Shown here piece after piece: positions 1-7,561 of a DNA stretch of 38,280 bases (the stretch's first letter is position 1; each line of letters opens with the position of its first letter). Origin of the DNA: JAVBLG01 sp031553655 (GTDB lineage: Bacteria > Desulfobacterota > Desulfovibrionia > Desulfovibrionales > Desulfovibrionaceae); assembly GCA_031553655.1 (NCBI GenBank), contig JAVBLG010000039.1, forward strand, positions 1 to 38,280, read 5' to 3'. The position numbers and the translations under genes are program-made. A model generated the notes under the pieces. The model worked only from the letters and a program-made list of their open reading frames with translations. It was not told the origin of the DNA and searched no databases.

Positions 1-21
1 AAAAGTTCCCTTTCCCTCCCC
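1..21 (-). repeat. R1 repeat, partial copy (G-rich left arm) after the ABC-F gene
   Basis: Read on the minus strand, this is the G-rich first arm of the R1 repeat (GGGGAGGGAAAGGGAACTTTT). It begins just after the ABC-F stop codon at 24-26, and the rest of the copy lies beyond the window edge. It matches the first arms at 19972, 34732 and 8990. The orientation relative to the upstream gene is the same as in the other five copies. Confidence 0.7.
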
Positions 22-23
22 AA

Positions 24-1487
24 TCAAACCTCAACAACTCCGGTAGCTACGCGCTCGACAAAAACCTGGTCATGCTCCACCAGAAGCATGGTGGGCTGAT
101 ATTCCAAAATCAGGTTCTCGATCTGAATACGTGAAATTACGTCTATATAATTGAGCGGCTCATCCCAAACGTAGAGGTGTGCTTCGCGGCATAGACCGGC
201 TCCGAGCAGGGCCTTTTTCTTTTGCCCGGCGCTGAAACCGGCCATGTCCGTGTCAAATTGATCGCGCTCAAAACCGAAACGGTGCAGCACGGCGCGCAGC
301 AGGCTTTCATCAATACCTTGCTCCCGAGCGAAATTTTTCAAAGTTCCGCGCAGAAAGGAGGCATCCTGGGGCACGTAGGAAACCACAAGCCCCGGAGACA
401 TGCGAAAATTGCCGGAAAATTCTACGGATTCTCCGGCCAGAAGCTTGAGCAGTGTGGACTTGCCGCTGCCGTTACGGCCTTTCAACACCAGACGTTCACC
501 GGGCATGATGCGGAAAGAGATGTTTTTTACCACGCTTTGACCACCGTATCCGACCGAAACGCCGTCTAATTCGACCAGCTTGCCACTGTGAAAGGGCAGC
601 GGGCGCATAGAAAGCGGGGCTTGATTTTCCACATTGCGCAAAAGATGCTCTTTCTCTTCCAAGGCTTCGTTGCGCCGAGCTTCCACCGACTTGGCCCGCT
701 TCATCATTTTGGCGGCCTTATGGCCGATAAAACCGCGATCCACCGGCCCGGCCCCGAACTTGCCTTTTTCAGCCCGCCCGGACCAATCTTCGCTGCGCCT
801 GGCGCTTTCTTTCAGCCGAGCGGCATCCTTTTTAAGCCGGTCGTGCCTGTCTTGCTCGTATTGATCCTGCCTGGCGCGATTTTCCTGCCAGGAGCTGAAA
901 TTGCCGCGCTGCAATTCAATATTGGCTCTGTTTATGGAAAGTGAGTGGTCGATGCAACTGTCGAGCAGACCGCGATCGTGCGAAACCAAAATAAAACCTT
1001 TCTTGGCGCGCAGATAGTTGCCTACCACCTGTCGCGCTTCAAGGTCGAGATGATTGGTTGGCTCATCAATGAGTAAAAAGTTGTTGCCCCGCAAAAACAG
1101 AACGGCCAGAAGCAACTTGGTGGCCTCGCCCCCGCTTAGGGTATTAAAGGGACGCTCCAGAGCTTCCGGGGCAAGGCCCAGCAGCGAGGCTTCGCGTTCC
1201 AGACGCCACAGCTCAAAATCAGGAATTATTTCAGCGGCTGATATGACGGCAGGCAGAGTTTGATCCGACATTGTATACGGAAAATAATCCACGGCAACGG
1301 GCGTACGTATGCTTCCGCCATGGGCGTATTCTCCGGCAAGCAACTTGAGAAACGTGGTTTTGCCGCGTCCGTTGCGGCCGATGAGACCCAACTTCCAGTT
1401 GGTGTCCAATTGAAGGGAAACATTGTCGAAAATGGTGCGCCCGTCGTAATGGGCAAAAGAAAGATTGGCAATATCGATGAGAGCCAT
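24..1487 (-). CDS. ABC-F ATPase of the Lsa/Vga-like ribosome-protection type
   Basis: A soluble protein with two ATP-binding cassettes and no membrane segments, 487 aa. Cassette 1 has Walker A near residues 37-45 (GRNGRGKTT), signature LSGGEATK and Walker B LLIDEPTNHLD. A long charged linker follows. Cassette 2 has GRNGSGKST, a degenerate signature FSAGQKKK and WDEPLNYIDV, then a VEHD switch histidine. ABC-F proteins act on the ribosomal E site. The FSAGQKKK and WDEPLNYIDV wording resembles the Lsa/Vga antibiotic-resistance group more than the housekeeping Uup/EttA group; this is inference from memory of those families. The ATG at 1487 was chosen because CGGAGG lies 7 nt upstream; a TTG 45 nt further out is in frame but lacks a better site. 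The stop abuts an R1 repeat, and the leader holds hairpins and a tiny uORF. Confidence 0.85.
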   Translation of the reverse strand: MALIDIANLSFAHYDGRTIFDNVSLQLDTNWKLGLIGRNGRGKTTFLKLLAGEYAHGGSIRTPVAVDYFPYTMSDQTLPAVISAAEIIPDFELWRLEREASLLGLAPEALERPFNTLSGGEATKLLLAVLFLRGNNFLLIDEPTNHLDLEARQVVGNYLRAKKGFILVSHDRGLLDSCIDHSLSINRANIELQRGNFSSWQENRARQDQYEQDRHDRLKKDAARLKESARRSEDWSGRAEKGKFGAGPVDRGFIGHKAAKMMKRAKSVEARRNEALEEKEHLLRNVENQAPLSMRPLPFHSGKLVELDGVSVGYGGQSVVKNISFRIMPGERLVLKGRNGSGKSTLLKLLAGESVEFSGNFRMSPGLVVSYVPQDASFLRGTLKNFAREQGIDESLLRAVLHRFGFERDQFDTDMAGFSAGQKKKALLGAGLCREAHLYVWDEPLNYIDVISRIQIENLILEYQPTMLLVEHDQVFVERVATGVVEV

Positions 1488-1640
1488 AGAGAAACCTCCG
1501 TTGCGGGCCAGCCCGCGAAGCAGCAGCGCCAAAAATGGCGCTAAACAGAAAACACTGCCGGAAATTTCCCTAGTTCTTCATCGAACCCATTCCTGTTGAG
1601 GTTGGCGAATCTATGTAAACCTTATGCGTTCTTTTAAGCA
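1488..1640 (-). promoter_or_regulatory. Structured leader of the ABC-F gene, possible attenuator
   Basis: On the minus strand, two compact hairpins precede the ribosome binding site: AGCGCC-ATTTTT-GGCGCT (1528-1545) and GCGGGC-TG-GCCCGC (1504-1517). The second ends a few bases before CGGAGG. Upstream of them lies a minute open frame at 1570-1590. Resistance-type ABC-F genes are often controlled by ribosome-mediated attenuation, so the arrangement fits. No alternative pairing was computed. Confidence 0.4.
1570..1590 (-). CDS. Possible 6-codon leader peptide upstream of the ABC-F gene
   Basis: On the minus strand, ATG GGT TCG ATG AAG AAC TAG encodes MGSMKN. An AGGA lies 8-9 nt before the second ATG, so the peptide may be only MKN. 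It lies just upstream of the leader hairpins. Frames this short occur by chance; the case rests only on position and on the known attenuation of this gene class. Confidence 0.25.
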   Translation of the reverse strand: MGSMKN

Positions 1641-1741
1641 GCATGAGGGCGAGTGTCAATAACAAAACAAGAGCTGCCCCGGGCAATCGAATAATCTGTT
1701 ATGAGATGTTTCAGATGCCATTTTCCCTTTCCGGCATAATA

Positions 1742-1829
1742 AAAAGTTTAGGAAAAGGGGGATGGGGGTTCGGGGGAAGTGGGGAAAGAACCCTTTTCAA
1801 AGGGTTTTTCTCCCTTCCCCCGGCCGCCG
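1742..1829 (-). repeat. R1 repeat copy directly after uraA
   Basis: On the minus strand the copy begins about a dozen bases after the uraA stop. It holds a G-rich arm, a C-rich arm pairing imperfectly over about 20 bp (1773-1827), and then the C-rich, G-poor tail CCCCCATCCCCCTTTTCC followed by AAACTTTTTATT. It has the same order and sense as the other copies. The hairpin plus tail could end uraA transcription. Confidence 0.75.
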
Positions 1830-1840
1830 GAGGCATTCAT

Positions 1841-3175
1841 TCAATTGCCTTGTCCTGTTTGAGCCTCGTCATACTCCGCAGCCTTACCCGGCAAAAGCAT
1901 ATGCAGCGCCACACCGGCCACACCTGACAGACCTATGCCTTCCAATATGAAGTCACCGGCACGAAAAACCATACCCCCGATACCAAAAACAAGCACCACA
2001 GCCACAATGACCATGTTGCGCGGTTCCATCAAATTTTGCCCGGAGCGCACCAGAATGTTCATGCCAACCACACAGATGGTGCCGAAAAGCAAAATCATGA
2101 TCCCACCCATCACCGGTGAAGGAATAGATTGCAGCACGGCCCCCAGCTTGGTCACAAAGGACAAGGCAATGGAAGTTATGGCCGCCCAGGTGAGCACGGC
2201 GGGATTGAATGCGCGGGTAAGAGCCACACCGCCGATAACCTCAGCATATGTGGTGCAAGGCGGTCCGCCAAGAAACCCGGCCAGACTGGTGGCCACTCCG
2301 TCACCAAAGAGAGTGGCATGCAGACCGGGGTCTTCGGCATATTTTCTGCCGGTTATGGAGCCTACGGCCAAAATATCACCCACGTGCTCAATGATGGGGG
2401 CTATAGCAACCGGAACAAACAGGATGACTGCCTGAATATTCCAGGAGGGGAAAGAAAAATTAGGAAAACCGAACCAGTCGGCTTTGCTGATAATGGAAAA
2501 ATCCACTATGCCCATGCCGACCGAAACCGTGTAGCCCGCCAGTATCCCCATTAAAATGGGTATAAGCCGCAGAATCTTGCGACCGTACATGGCAACGGCT
2601 ATGGTCACGGCCAGGGAAAACAGGGAAACAGGCAGAGCCACGTTTTCGGGAAAAAGTATGGCCTTGCCGTCGCCGGTGCGCCCCAGGGCCATGTTTACCG
2701 CCACAGGGGCCAAAGACAGACCTATAACCATAATCACCGGCCCGGTGACCACCGGGGGCAACAGGCGATATACGGCTTTTATGCCCTTCCAGCGAATAAG
2801 CGCGCTTACCAGAAAATAGGCAGCTCCGGCGGCAGCCAGCCCGCACAGCGTGCCGCCCATACCCCAGGTCTTCATACCATATTGTATGGGAGCGATAAAG
2901 GCGAAGGAAGACGCCAGAAAAACCGGCACCTTGCCCTTGGTGCAAATTTGGAAGACGATGGTTCCCACCCCGGCGGTGAAAAGCGCCACATTGGGATCAA
3001 GGCCGGTGAGAATAGGAACCAGAACCAGCGCGCCAAAAGCTACGAAAAGCATTTGCGCGCCCACCACGCTCTGGCGGATGCTGAAGGCGTAATCAAGGGC
3101 GGATATGGAATATTTGTCCACCTGAGCAGCCGGAGAGGGCGAAGCCCCGGCGGCATGTTTCTCCGTCTCTTTCAT
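1841..3175 (-). CDS. uraA: Uracil permease (NCS2 nucleobase:cation symporter)
   Basis: A polytopic inner-membrane protein of 444 aa, the usual size for UraA/PyrP, with about 14 hydrophobic segments. The two NCS2 substrate-binding glutamates appear in context: E263 in IIEHVGD and E312 in GGPPCTTYAE. The second motif matches the uracil branch rather than the xanthine branch. It would import uracil with protons for pyrimidine salvage. The ATG at 3175 is preceded by GGAG on the minus strand; a longer in-frame extension to 3337 is low-complexity and cysteine-rich and was rejected. It is transcribed divergently from the PurC-like gene, and an R1 repeat lies immediately after its stop. Confidence 0.88.
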   Translation of the reverse strand: MKETEKHAAGASPSPAAQVDKYSISALDYAFSIRQSVVGAQMLFVAFGALVLVPILTGLDPNVALFTAGVGTIVFQICTKGKVPVFLASSFAFIAPIQYGMKTWGMGGTLCGLAAAGAAYFLVSALIRWKGIKAVYRLLPPVVTGPVIMVIGLSLAPVAVNMALGRTGDGKAILFPENVALPVSLFSLAVTIAVAMYGRKILRLIPILMGILAGYTVSVGMGIVDFSIISKADWFGFPNFSFPSWNIQAVILFVPVAIAPIIEHVGDILAVGSITGRKYAEDPGLHATLFGDGVATSLAGFLGGPPCTTYAEVIGGVALTRAFNPAVLTWAAITSIALSFVTKLGAVLQSIPSPVMGGIMILLFGTICVVGMNILVRSGQNLMEPRNMVIVAVVLVFGIGGMVFRAGDFILEGIGLSGVAGVALHMLLPGKAAEYDEAQTGQGN

Positions 3176-3607
3176 GGGAGCTCCATACGGTAAAAAATTT
3201 TGATTTTTGCGGGACCGCGGTCCGGGTCCGCAGCCGGCAAGGCAATGTCGGGGGGGGGCCTTTGGCGCATGCGGATAATGGCTTGACGAACCGCGATTGT
3301 CAACTGCGCCGCAATAAAATCCGCAACTAACAAGCAAATCCTATAGTACGGGCAAATATATCCAAATTTATATGTAATAAATTAATATGTTAAAAATATT
3401 AACATCAAAGCTTAAACAGTTTGAGCACGACGCCGCTCTGCAAAAAAATAGAAGTAAAATAAAATAGTTATGAATATAAATACATCTGCCATTCGCGCAG
3501 GAGCGAATCGGAATTGACGGGCCGAATAACACGGGCAGAATAACACGGTTGACTGCGGATGCTACGTAGGGCATTATATTCGTATTACATTTATTAAGGT
3601 TTATTCT
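3176..3607. other. Divergent intergenic region between uraA and the purC-like gene
   Basis: 432 bp without a credible gene. It contains a run of nine G near 3250, a strongly AT-rich stretch around 3360-3480, and a short direct repeat of GAATAACACGG at about 3524 and 3539 next to the proposed promoter of the purC-like gene. No riboswitch or RNA gene was recognised. Confidence 0.6.
3549..3577 (+). promoter_or_regulatory. Candidate sigma-70 promoter for the purC-like gene
   Basis: TTGACT at 3549-3554, a 17-bp spacer and CATTAT at 3572-3577 would start a transcript near 3585, giving a leader of about 23 nt before the ATG at 3608. AAGG lies 8-9 nt before the ATG. The match is 5/6 and 4/6 to consensus, so it is only suggestive. 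Confidence 0.45.
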
Positions 3608-4552
3608 ATGCAAGTTGTATCCGAAACCGATCTTAAAGTTATTCCCTTTGAAAACCGTGACTCCGTGCGCGACATCTACAAGTTGCCCAATGACAAGCAA
3701 CTGATCATACATACGGATCGCGCGCATGTTGACGGTGTCAAGCTGCCTGTGCCCCTGCCCTACCGGGGAGTGATGATCAATCAGATATCCATGTACTGGA
3801 TGAATCGCTTCACCCATTTGATTGGCAACAATATAGTTGCGCACAACGTGGAAAAATTCCCGGTGGAATTGCAGGCACACAGGCTACTTCTCGCCAACAG
3901 AAGCGTGGTGGCGCAAAAGTTGAAACCTTTGCCTCTGCACTGCCGGGTGTTCGGCAACCTCATTGGAGAAGCTTGGAAGGAATATCAGCGCACTGGCCTG
4001 CTTGGCGGGCGGCGCGGGCCCAAAGGGCTGCAGGAAGCTGACCTGCTTGAACGGCCATACCTTCAGCTCAAAGTGGGCGGCAATCTCGGCAGCCAGGTTG
4101 AAAATGCCGAAAAATGGGCCCAGCGCATGCTCGGGATGAAAATATTCAGTGACGTATCCGACGCCTGCCTGGCCATTTTCGGAGTGGCCCGCAACTATGC
4201 CGCCGCGCGTGGTATGATCGTGCCCGAAGCCTTTTTCGAGTTCGGACTCGATTCCGGCAAGGTTTATCTGGTTAACGATGTGCTTTCGCCGCTTTCCGCC
4301 ACCTATTGGTCAGCCGAAGACTTTACCCCCGGCGGGCCGCAGCCCGACCTTGAGAATAAGGAACTGCACGCCTGGTTGGTCGCACAGGGCTGGAACCGTA
4401 ATAACTCCATGCCGGACATACCCAAAGAAATTCTGGAACAGCGCGCAAAAAAATGCCGCTGGGCCTTCGAAATTATGACCGGCAGGGTGGAATCAATTAA
4501 AAAGCAGGAAGAGAGAGAAGAAGCCGAAAGAGCAGCCCAGAGAACCGCTTAG
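3608..4552 (+). CDS. SAICAR-synthetase (PurC)-like protein with altered active-site motifs
   Basis: The 314-aa protein aligns along its length with the PurC/ADE1 family, which joins aspartate to CAIR using ATP in purine synthesis. Recognisable landmarks include RDIY (21-24), the TDR at 36-38, KPLPLHCRV, W-KEYQ-TG, FEFGLD, the DVLSP region and QPDLENKELHAWL. Signature residues are replaced: GKVRD has become DSVRD (17-22); TDR-I/M-SAFD has become TDRAHVDG (36-43); RGY-TGS-W has become FGNLIGEAW (115-123); the TKAE-G-HDENIS segment has become LQLKVGGNLGSQVEN; ADTKFEFG has become VPEAFFEFG (205-213); DEVLTPDSSRFW has become NDVLSPLSATYW (223-234). The fold is probably kept and the classical reaction lost or changed. 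A charged tail (about 296-314) is extra. It is convergent with the DUF2325 gene and has no pur neighbours. Confidence 0.8.
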   Translation: MQVVSETDLKVIPFENRDSVRDIYKLPNDKQLIIHTDRAHVDGVKLPVPLPYRGVMINQISMYWMNRFTHLIGNNIVAHNVEKFPVELQAHRLLLANRSVVAQKLKPLPLHCRVFGNLIGEAWKEYQRTGLLGGRRGPKGLQEADLLERPYLQLKVGGNLGSQVENAEKWAQRMLGMKIFSDVSDACLAIFGVARNYAAARGMIVPEAFFEFGLDSGKVYLVNDVLSPLSATYWSAEDFTPGGPQPDLENKELHAWLVAQGWNRNNSMPDIPKEILEQRAKKCRWAFEIMTGRVESIKKQEEREEAERAAQRTA

Positions 4553-4625
4553 CACATAATTAAGTGGCTATAGTCACGCAACGGCCTTTCCTGACTAGGG
4601 TGTGCGAATTTCGGCAGTCAATTTT

Positions 4626-4645
4626 CAGGCCCCGTAAGGGGCCTG
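4626..4645. terminator. Hairpin between the convergent purC-like and DUF2325 genes
   Basis: CAGGCCCC-GTAA-GGGGCCTG forms a perfect 8-bp stem with a tetraloop, extended to 9 bp by flanking T/A. It is nested in weaker outer pairing (GTGCG at about 4600 with CGCAC at about 4659). No U-run follows on either strand, so intrinsic termination is uncertain although the convergent setting suits it. Confidence 0.45.
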
Positions 4646-4675
4646 AGGCTGCTGAAGGCGCACGGCAACCGCGAC

Positions 4676-4710
4676 GAAGCATTAAGCTGGTTTCATTCGA
4701 AAAATGCTTC
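4676..4710 (-). repeat. R3 hairpin, copy C, downstream of the DUF2325 gene
   Basis: On the minus strand a GAAGCATT arm pairs with AATGCTTC around a loop containing CGAATGAAA. The same arm and loop wording recurs at 9167-9199 and 20107-20139. It follows the DUF2325 stop (4731) by about 20 bases, so like the other two copies it lies in a 3' untranslated position. Confidence 0.55.
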
Positions 4711-4730
4711 GCTGGTAGAGAAAAAAGACT

Positions 4731-5969
4731 CTATGTCCGGGCTGGTGCGATCACGTCTATGGCCCGCGATACGGCGCTCAAGCTGAAGTTGGACATCATC
4801 TGTACGTCTTTTTTGTATTTTTTGCACAGATTTTTAACCATAAGGCAGGCCCCGTGACTGTTGCAATTAACGGGGCACAGAATCAGATCCGCCCGCTGCA
4901 AGCTTTTTTCCAGATTGTTGACCCCGCCTGGACATCCGTCATGATATTCAAATTCATCTCCTCTGCCTTCCACCAATTGGCGGTAAAGAGGTTCCATGCG
5001 TGTCATACCGCCCACCAACAGTATGCGCCTGGGGCAGGAATCATACCGGGAGCACTCTTCGGCGCAATCCGCGCAAGTGGCTGAAGGTTTGAGCAATGCG
5101 CCTATCTCCTTCTGTAATTGCAGAGACAGACGGCGCTGCATGTCCTTTTCTTCCACAGCAGCGGCATGCTGCTTTTCAGTTTGGACAATGCGCGCGTTCG
5201 CGTCCTTGATAAGTACCTTCAAGGTTTCCACCTCCTGCCGCAATTCCACGCATTCCTGTTCCCATTGGTGCATAGTCGTCTCTCCTCGCCTGGAAAGTCC
5301 GGCTTTCAATTGCTCATTCTCCGCGCGTGTTAATGATTCCCGGCAAGCCAGAGCGTCGAGCTCCCGTTGCAAAACCCGCTGTTCTTTATGGGAAGAGGCC
5401 AGGCTCATCTTGACCGCTCGGAATTTTTCCGAGGCAATTGCCCGTTCCTGACGGAAAAGGCGCAGTTGGCGCTCCTGTTCCAGGCCGAGTTCCAAAGCGT
5501 GATGCATGGCCATATGCACGCAACCGAAAATATACCGTTGCAACGCGAGGGGCATGCCGCCGCGGCTGGCGGCCGCCCATAATTCCACGGCAAAATCACC
5601 TTTGGCAAAGGCATTTTCCCATCTCTCCATAAATTCGGACAAAGGCAACTGCCGCAACGAGACCGCTCGCGCTTCATATTTTTTGCGCAACAGGGCATCC
5701 ACCCGACGCGACAGCGCGTTGTCCTCATCAGTGAGGCTCACCAAAATTTCGTGAATATCAAAGGATGTGGCGTCCGACGCCAACATGCCGGACTTGCGCA
5801 CTATCCTGCGCTGTTCCTCCCCGGTCATGCACACACCGACAACAGGGCATCTCAACAGGCTGCCGATCTGTCTGAAGCTCAATTCCATGCCAACATGGGC
5901 TTCTCCCTGACGCATAAAAGTTGGGCGCGTAACAACGGCCTGATTCCAATTACCTTGTCCGAATTTCAT
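4731..5969 (-). CDS. DUF2325 protein with central coiled coil and cysteine cluster
   Basis: 412 aa, no signal peptide or membrane segment. Residues 1-160 are a mixed N-terminal domain of unknown type. Residues about 165-290 are rich in E, Q, K and R with heptad character, suggesting a coiled coil. A cysteine group follows (C299, C302, C306, C312). The C-terminal 95 residues begin RILLVGGMTRMEPLYRQL and match DUF2325, including the DLILCPVNCNSHG segment with C365 and C369. The domain is of unknown function and is common in Desulfovibrio; the clustered cysteines suggest metal or redox binding (inference). The ATG at 5969 has GGAG a few bases upstream. It ends convergently with the purC-like gene, with hairpins between them. 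Confidence 0.75.
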   Translation of the reverse strand: MKFGQGNWNQAVVTRPTFMRQGEAHVGMELSFRQIGSLLRCPVVGVCMTGEEQRRIVRKSGMLASDATSFDIHEILVSLTDEDNALSRRVDALLRKKYEARAVSLRQLPLSEFMERWENAFAKGDFAVELWAAASRGGMPLALQRYIFGCVHMAMHHALELGLEQERQLRLFRQERAIASEKFRAVKMSLASSHKEQRVLQRELDALACRESLTRAENEQLKAGLSRRGETTMHQWEQECVELRQEVETLKVLIKDANARIVQTEKQHAAAVEEKDMQRRLSLQLQKEIGALLKPSATCADCAEECSRYDSCPRRILLVGGMTRMEPLYRQLVEGRGDEFEYHDGCPGGVNNLEKSLQRADLILCPVNCNSHGACLMVKNLCKKYKKDVQMMSNFSLSAVSRAIDVIAPART

Positions 5970-6126
5970 GATAGCTCTCCTTTACAAAAATATGCACACG
6001 ATGCGGCAAGTTACCCTGTCTTCGCGTATGAGCCTGTAATTAAAAATTTGGCAGCGCGATTGAAAAAACAATGTATAGGAGTGAATATCGTATTTGATAA
6101 TGAAAGTCAATTTCAATTTAAACATA

Positions 6127-6182
6127 ATAAAAAACATGCTGAACTGGGAATACTAAAAAAATTTATTCCCTGTTCAGCATGT
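6127..6182 (-). terminator. Strong rho-independent terminator after galE
   Basis: Two 19-nt arms (6134-6152 and 6164-6182) are complementary except at one position. On the minus strand the hairpin is followed by TTTTTT (6134-6129), the classic intrinsic layout. It lies about 40 nt past the galE stop and in front of the DUF2325 gene, so it separates the two units. Confidence 0.85.
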
Positions 6183-6219
6183 TGCTTGACGTCTCAGACG
6201 GCTGCGCCTATAGCCGGTT

Positions 6220-7206
6220 TTAAAGCATACGGATGTCGCTGCGTTCCCAGGTCCACGCCGTATCAATGATTGTTTCCAACTCGGCAAAGCGCGGCTTCCA
6301 ACCCAGCTTGCCCAGGGCTTCGGAAGCATCGCCCACCAGCACGGCGGGATCACCAGCCCGGCGCGGGCCATGCTCCACCTTGATCGGCCTTCCGGTTACC
6401 CGGCAGGCAGTTTCTATTACCTCGCGCACTGAATAGCCCAGCCCGTTGCCCAGATTGTAAGCTCCGCCCGGCTGCCCGGAAAGCAGTTTCTCCAGGGCCA
6501 GAATATGGGCTGAAGCCAGATCGTTCACATGAATATAGTCGCGAACGCAGGTTCCGTCAGGCGTATCATAGTCGTCACCAAAAACCTTTATGCTCCGCGC
6601 CGGATCAAGAGCCGCCCGCAGCACTAAGGGAATGAGGTGGGTTTCCGGCTCGTGCCATTCGCCGATTTTTCCGCCTGGATCGGCCCCGGCTGCGTTGAAA
6701 TAACGTAGAGCAGCGAACTTCAGGCCATAGGCCAAGGCAAAATCTTCCAGCATCCATTCCACCCCCAGCTTGGTGCGCCCGTAGGAGTTAATGGGATTGC
6801 GGCCATGATCTTCTATTAGCGGCAAACGCGTTGGCGTACCGTAAACGGCGCAGGTGGAGGAAAAAATAAAATTCATGCAGCCGTGCGCGCGCATGGTGTC
6901 GAGCAGATTGAGCGGATTGCACACATTGTTGCGATAATATTTGGCCGGATCGGTAACCGATTCGCCAACATTAATAAAAGCCGCGAAATGCATCACCGCT
7001 GCGATGTTGTTTTGGGCAAACACGCGGTTAAGCGCCTCCATGTCCGCCATATCGCCGATCACATGACGCCCGAAGCGCAAAAATTCCTTATGCCCGGTGG
7101 AAAGGTTATCGAAAACCAGCACGTCATAACCGGCCTCTTCCAGGGCCTTGGCCGTATGTGAACCAATGTAGCCCGCCCCTCCCACAATCAGAATGGTCTG
7201 TTTCAT
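6220..7206 (-). CDS. galE: UDP-glucose 4-epimerase
   Basis: 328 aa, the usual GalE length, an extended short-chain dehydrogenase acting in the cytoplasm to interconvert UDP-glucose and UDP-galactose for surface polysaccharide. Rossmann motif GGAGYIGSH at 9-17, NAD-binding DNLSTGH, catalytic SST at 116-118 and the Y142-x3-K146 pair in SYGRTKLG. The C-terminal substrate-binding part (DYIHVNDLA, GNGLGYSVREV) is intact. The ATG at 7206 follows AGGAAG on the minus strand by about 9 nt. No other sugar-nucleotide gene is adjacent, and a strong terminator follows it. Confidence 0.95.
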   Translation of the reverse strand: MKQTILIVGGAGYIGSHTAKALEEAGYDVLVFDNLSTGHKEFLRFGRHVIGDMADMEALNRVFAQNNIAAVMHFAAFINVGESVTDPAKYYRNNVCNPLNLLDTMRAHGCMNFIFSSTCAVYGTPTRLPLIEDHGRNPINSYGRTKLGVEWMLEDFALAYGLKFAALRYFNAAGADPGGKIGEWHEPETHLIPLVLRAALDPARSIKVFGDDYDTPDGTCVRDYIHVNDLASAHILALEKLLSGQPGGAYNLGNGLGYSVREVIETACRVTGRPIKVEHGPRRAGDPAVLVGDASEALGKLGWKPRFAELETIIDTAWTWERSDIRML

Positions 7207-7561
7207 CTAAACTTCCTTTATGGTCTGACATCTCCCCCTTCAAGGGGAAAAATTGATTGACAAGACAGCGAAGTCGAGGAAAACCTTTTTGCCCCCCCTG
7301 CTTCAGAGAGGGGCAATCCGCACGGTTCTCATCCTCCGCATACGGAGTCAGTCAGCGGATGGAGTTGACTGTGGATTAAAACATCTTGTCAAAACTCCGG
7401 TGATGATTAGATTAGCTTCGGAACGCGCGCCGTGCGCCGCCCTTTTTTGGCGTTCTGTACACGAAGCGTCAATTATACTTTGCGTTTATTTCCTCTATCG
7501 ACAAGCTGAGCATTATCACCTAATAGAACGGCAGACAATACACCAAAAAACGGAAAAAGCC
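7207..7561. other. Intergenic region between galE and the M18 aminopeptidase gene
   Basis: 355 bp between divergent genes. The right-hand frame is open back to 7253, but the translated stretch resembles no protein. It holds short C-rich/G-rich segments near 7230 and 7290, an R5 copy at 7358-7395, and a segment near 7420-7475 that faintly resembles the start of R2 (ACACGAAG-GTC-AATT). No promoter was identified with confidence. Confidence 0.5.
7358..7395 (+). repeat. R5 short repeat, copy 1
   Basis: GAGTTGACTGTGGATTAAAA and flanking bases match a segment at 20333-20373 (GAGCTGACTGGGGATTGAAA) at roughly three of four positions or better. Both copies lie upstream of genes on the plus strand, about 170 and 40 nt from the respective starts. 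The role is unknown. Confidence 0.4.

Noticed and set aside
4564..4857. 97-aa plus-strand frame downstream of the purC-like gene
   Set aside because: It covers hairpins and the 3' end of the DUF2325 gene and has no recognisable domain.
5751..6269. 172-aa plus-strand frame over the DUF2325 start and galE terminator
   Set aside because: It runs through a strong terminator hairpin and the ends of two well-supported genes, with no ribosome site or motif.
7417..7475. Fourth R2 copy
   Set aside because: ACACGAAG-GTC-AATT and a GCCGCC-like block are present, but the stems do not pair in R2 order, so at most it is a decayed remnant.
7253..7561. N-terminal extension of the M18 aminopeptidase
   Set aside because: The frame is open, but the 103 residues show no similarity to the family, which starts near the ATG at 7562; the region also holds an R5 repeat.
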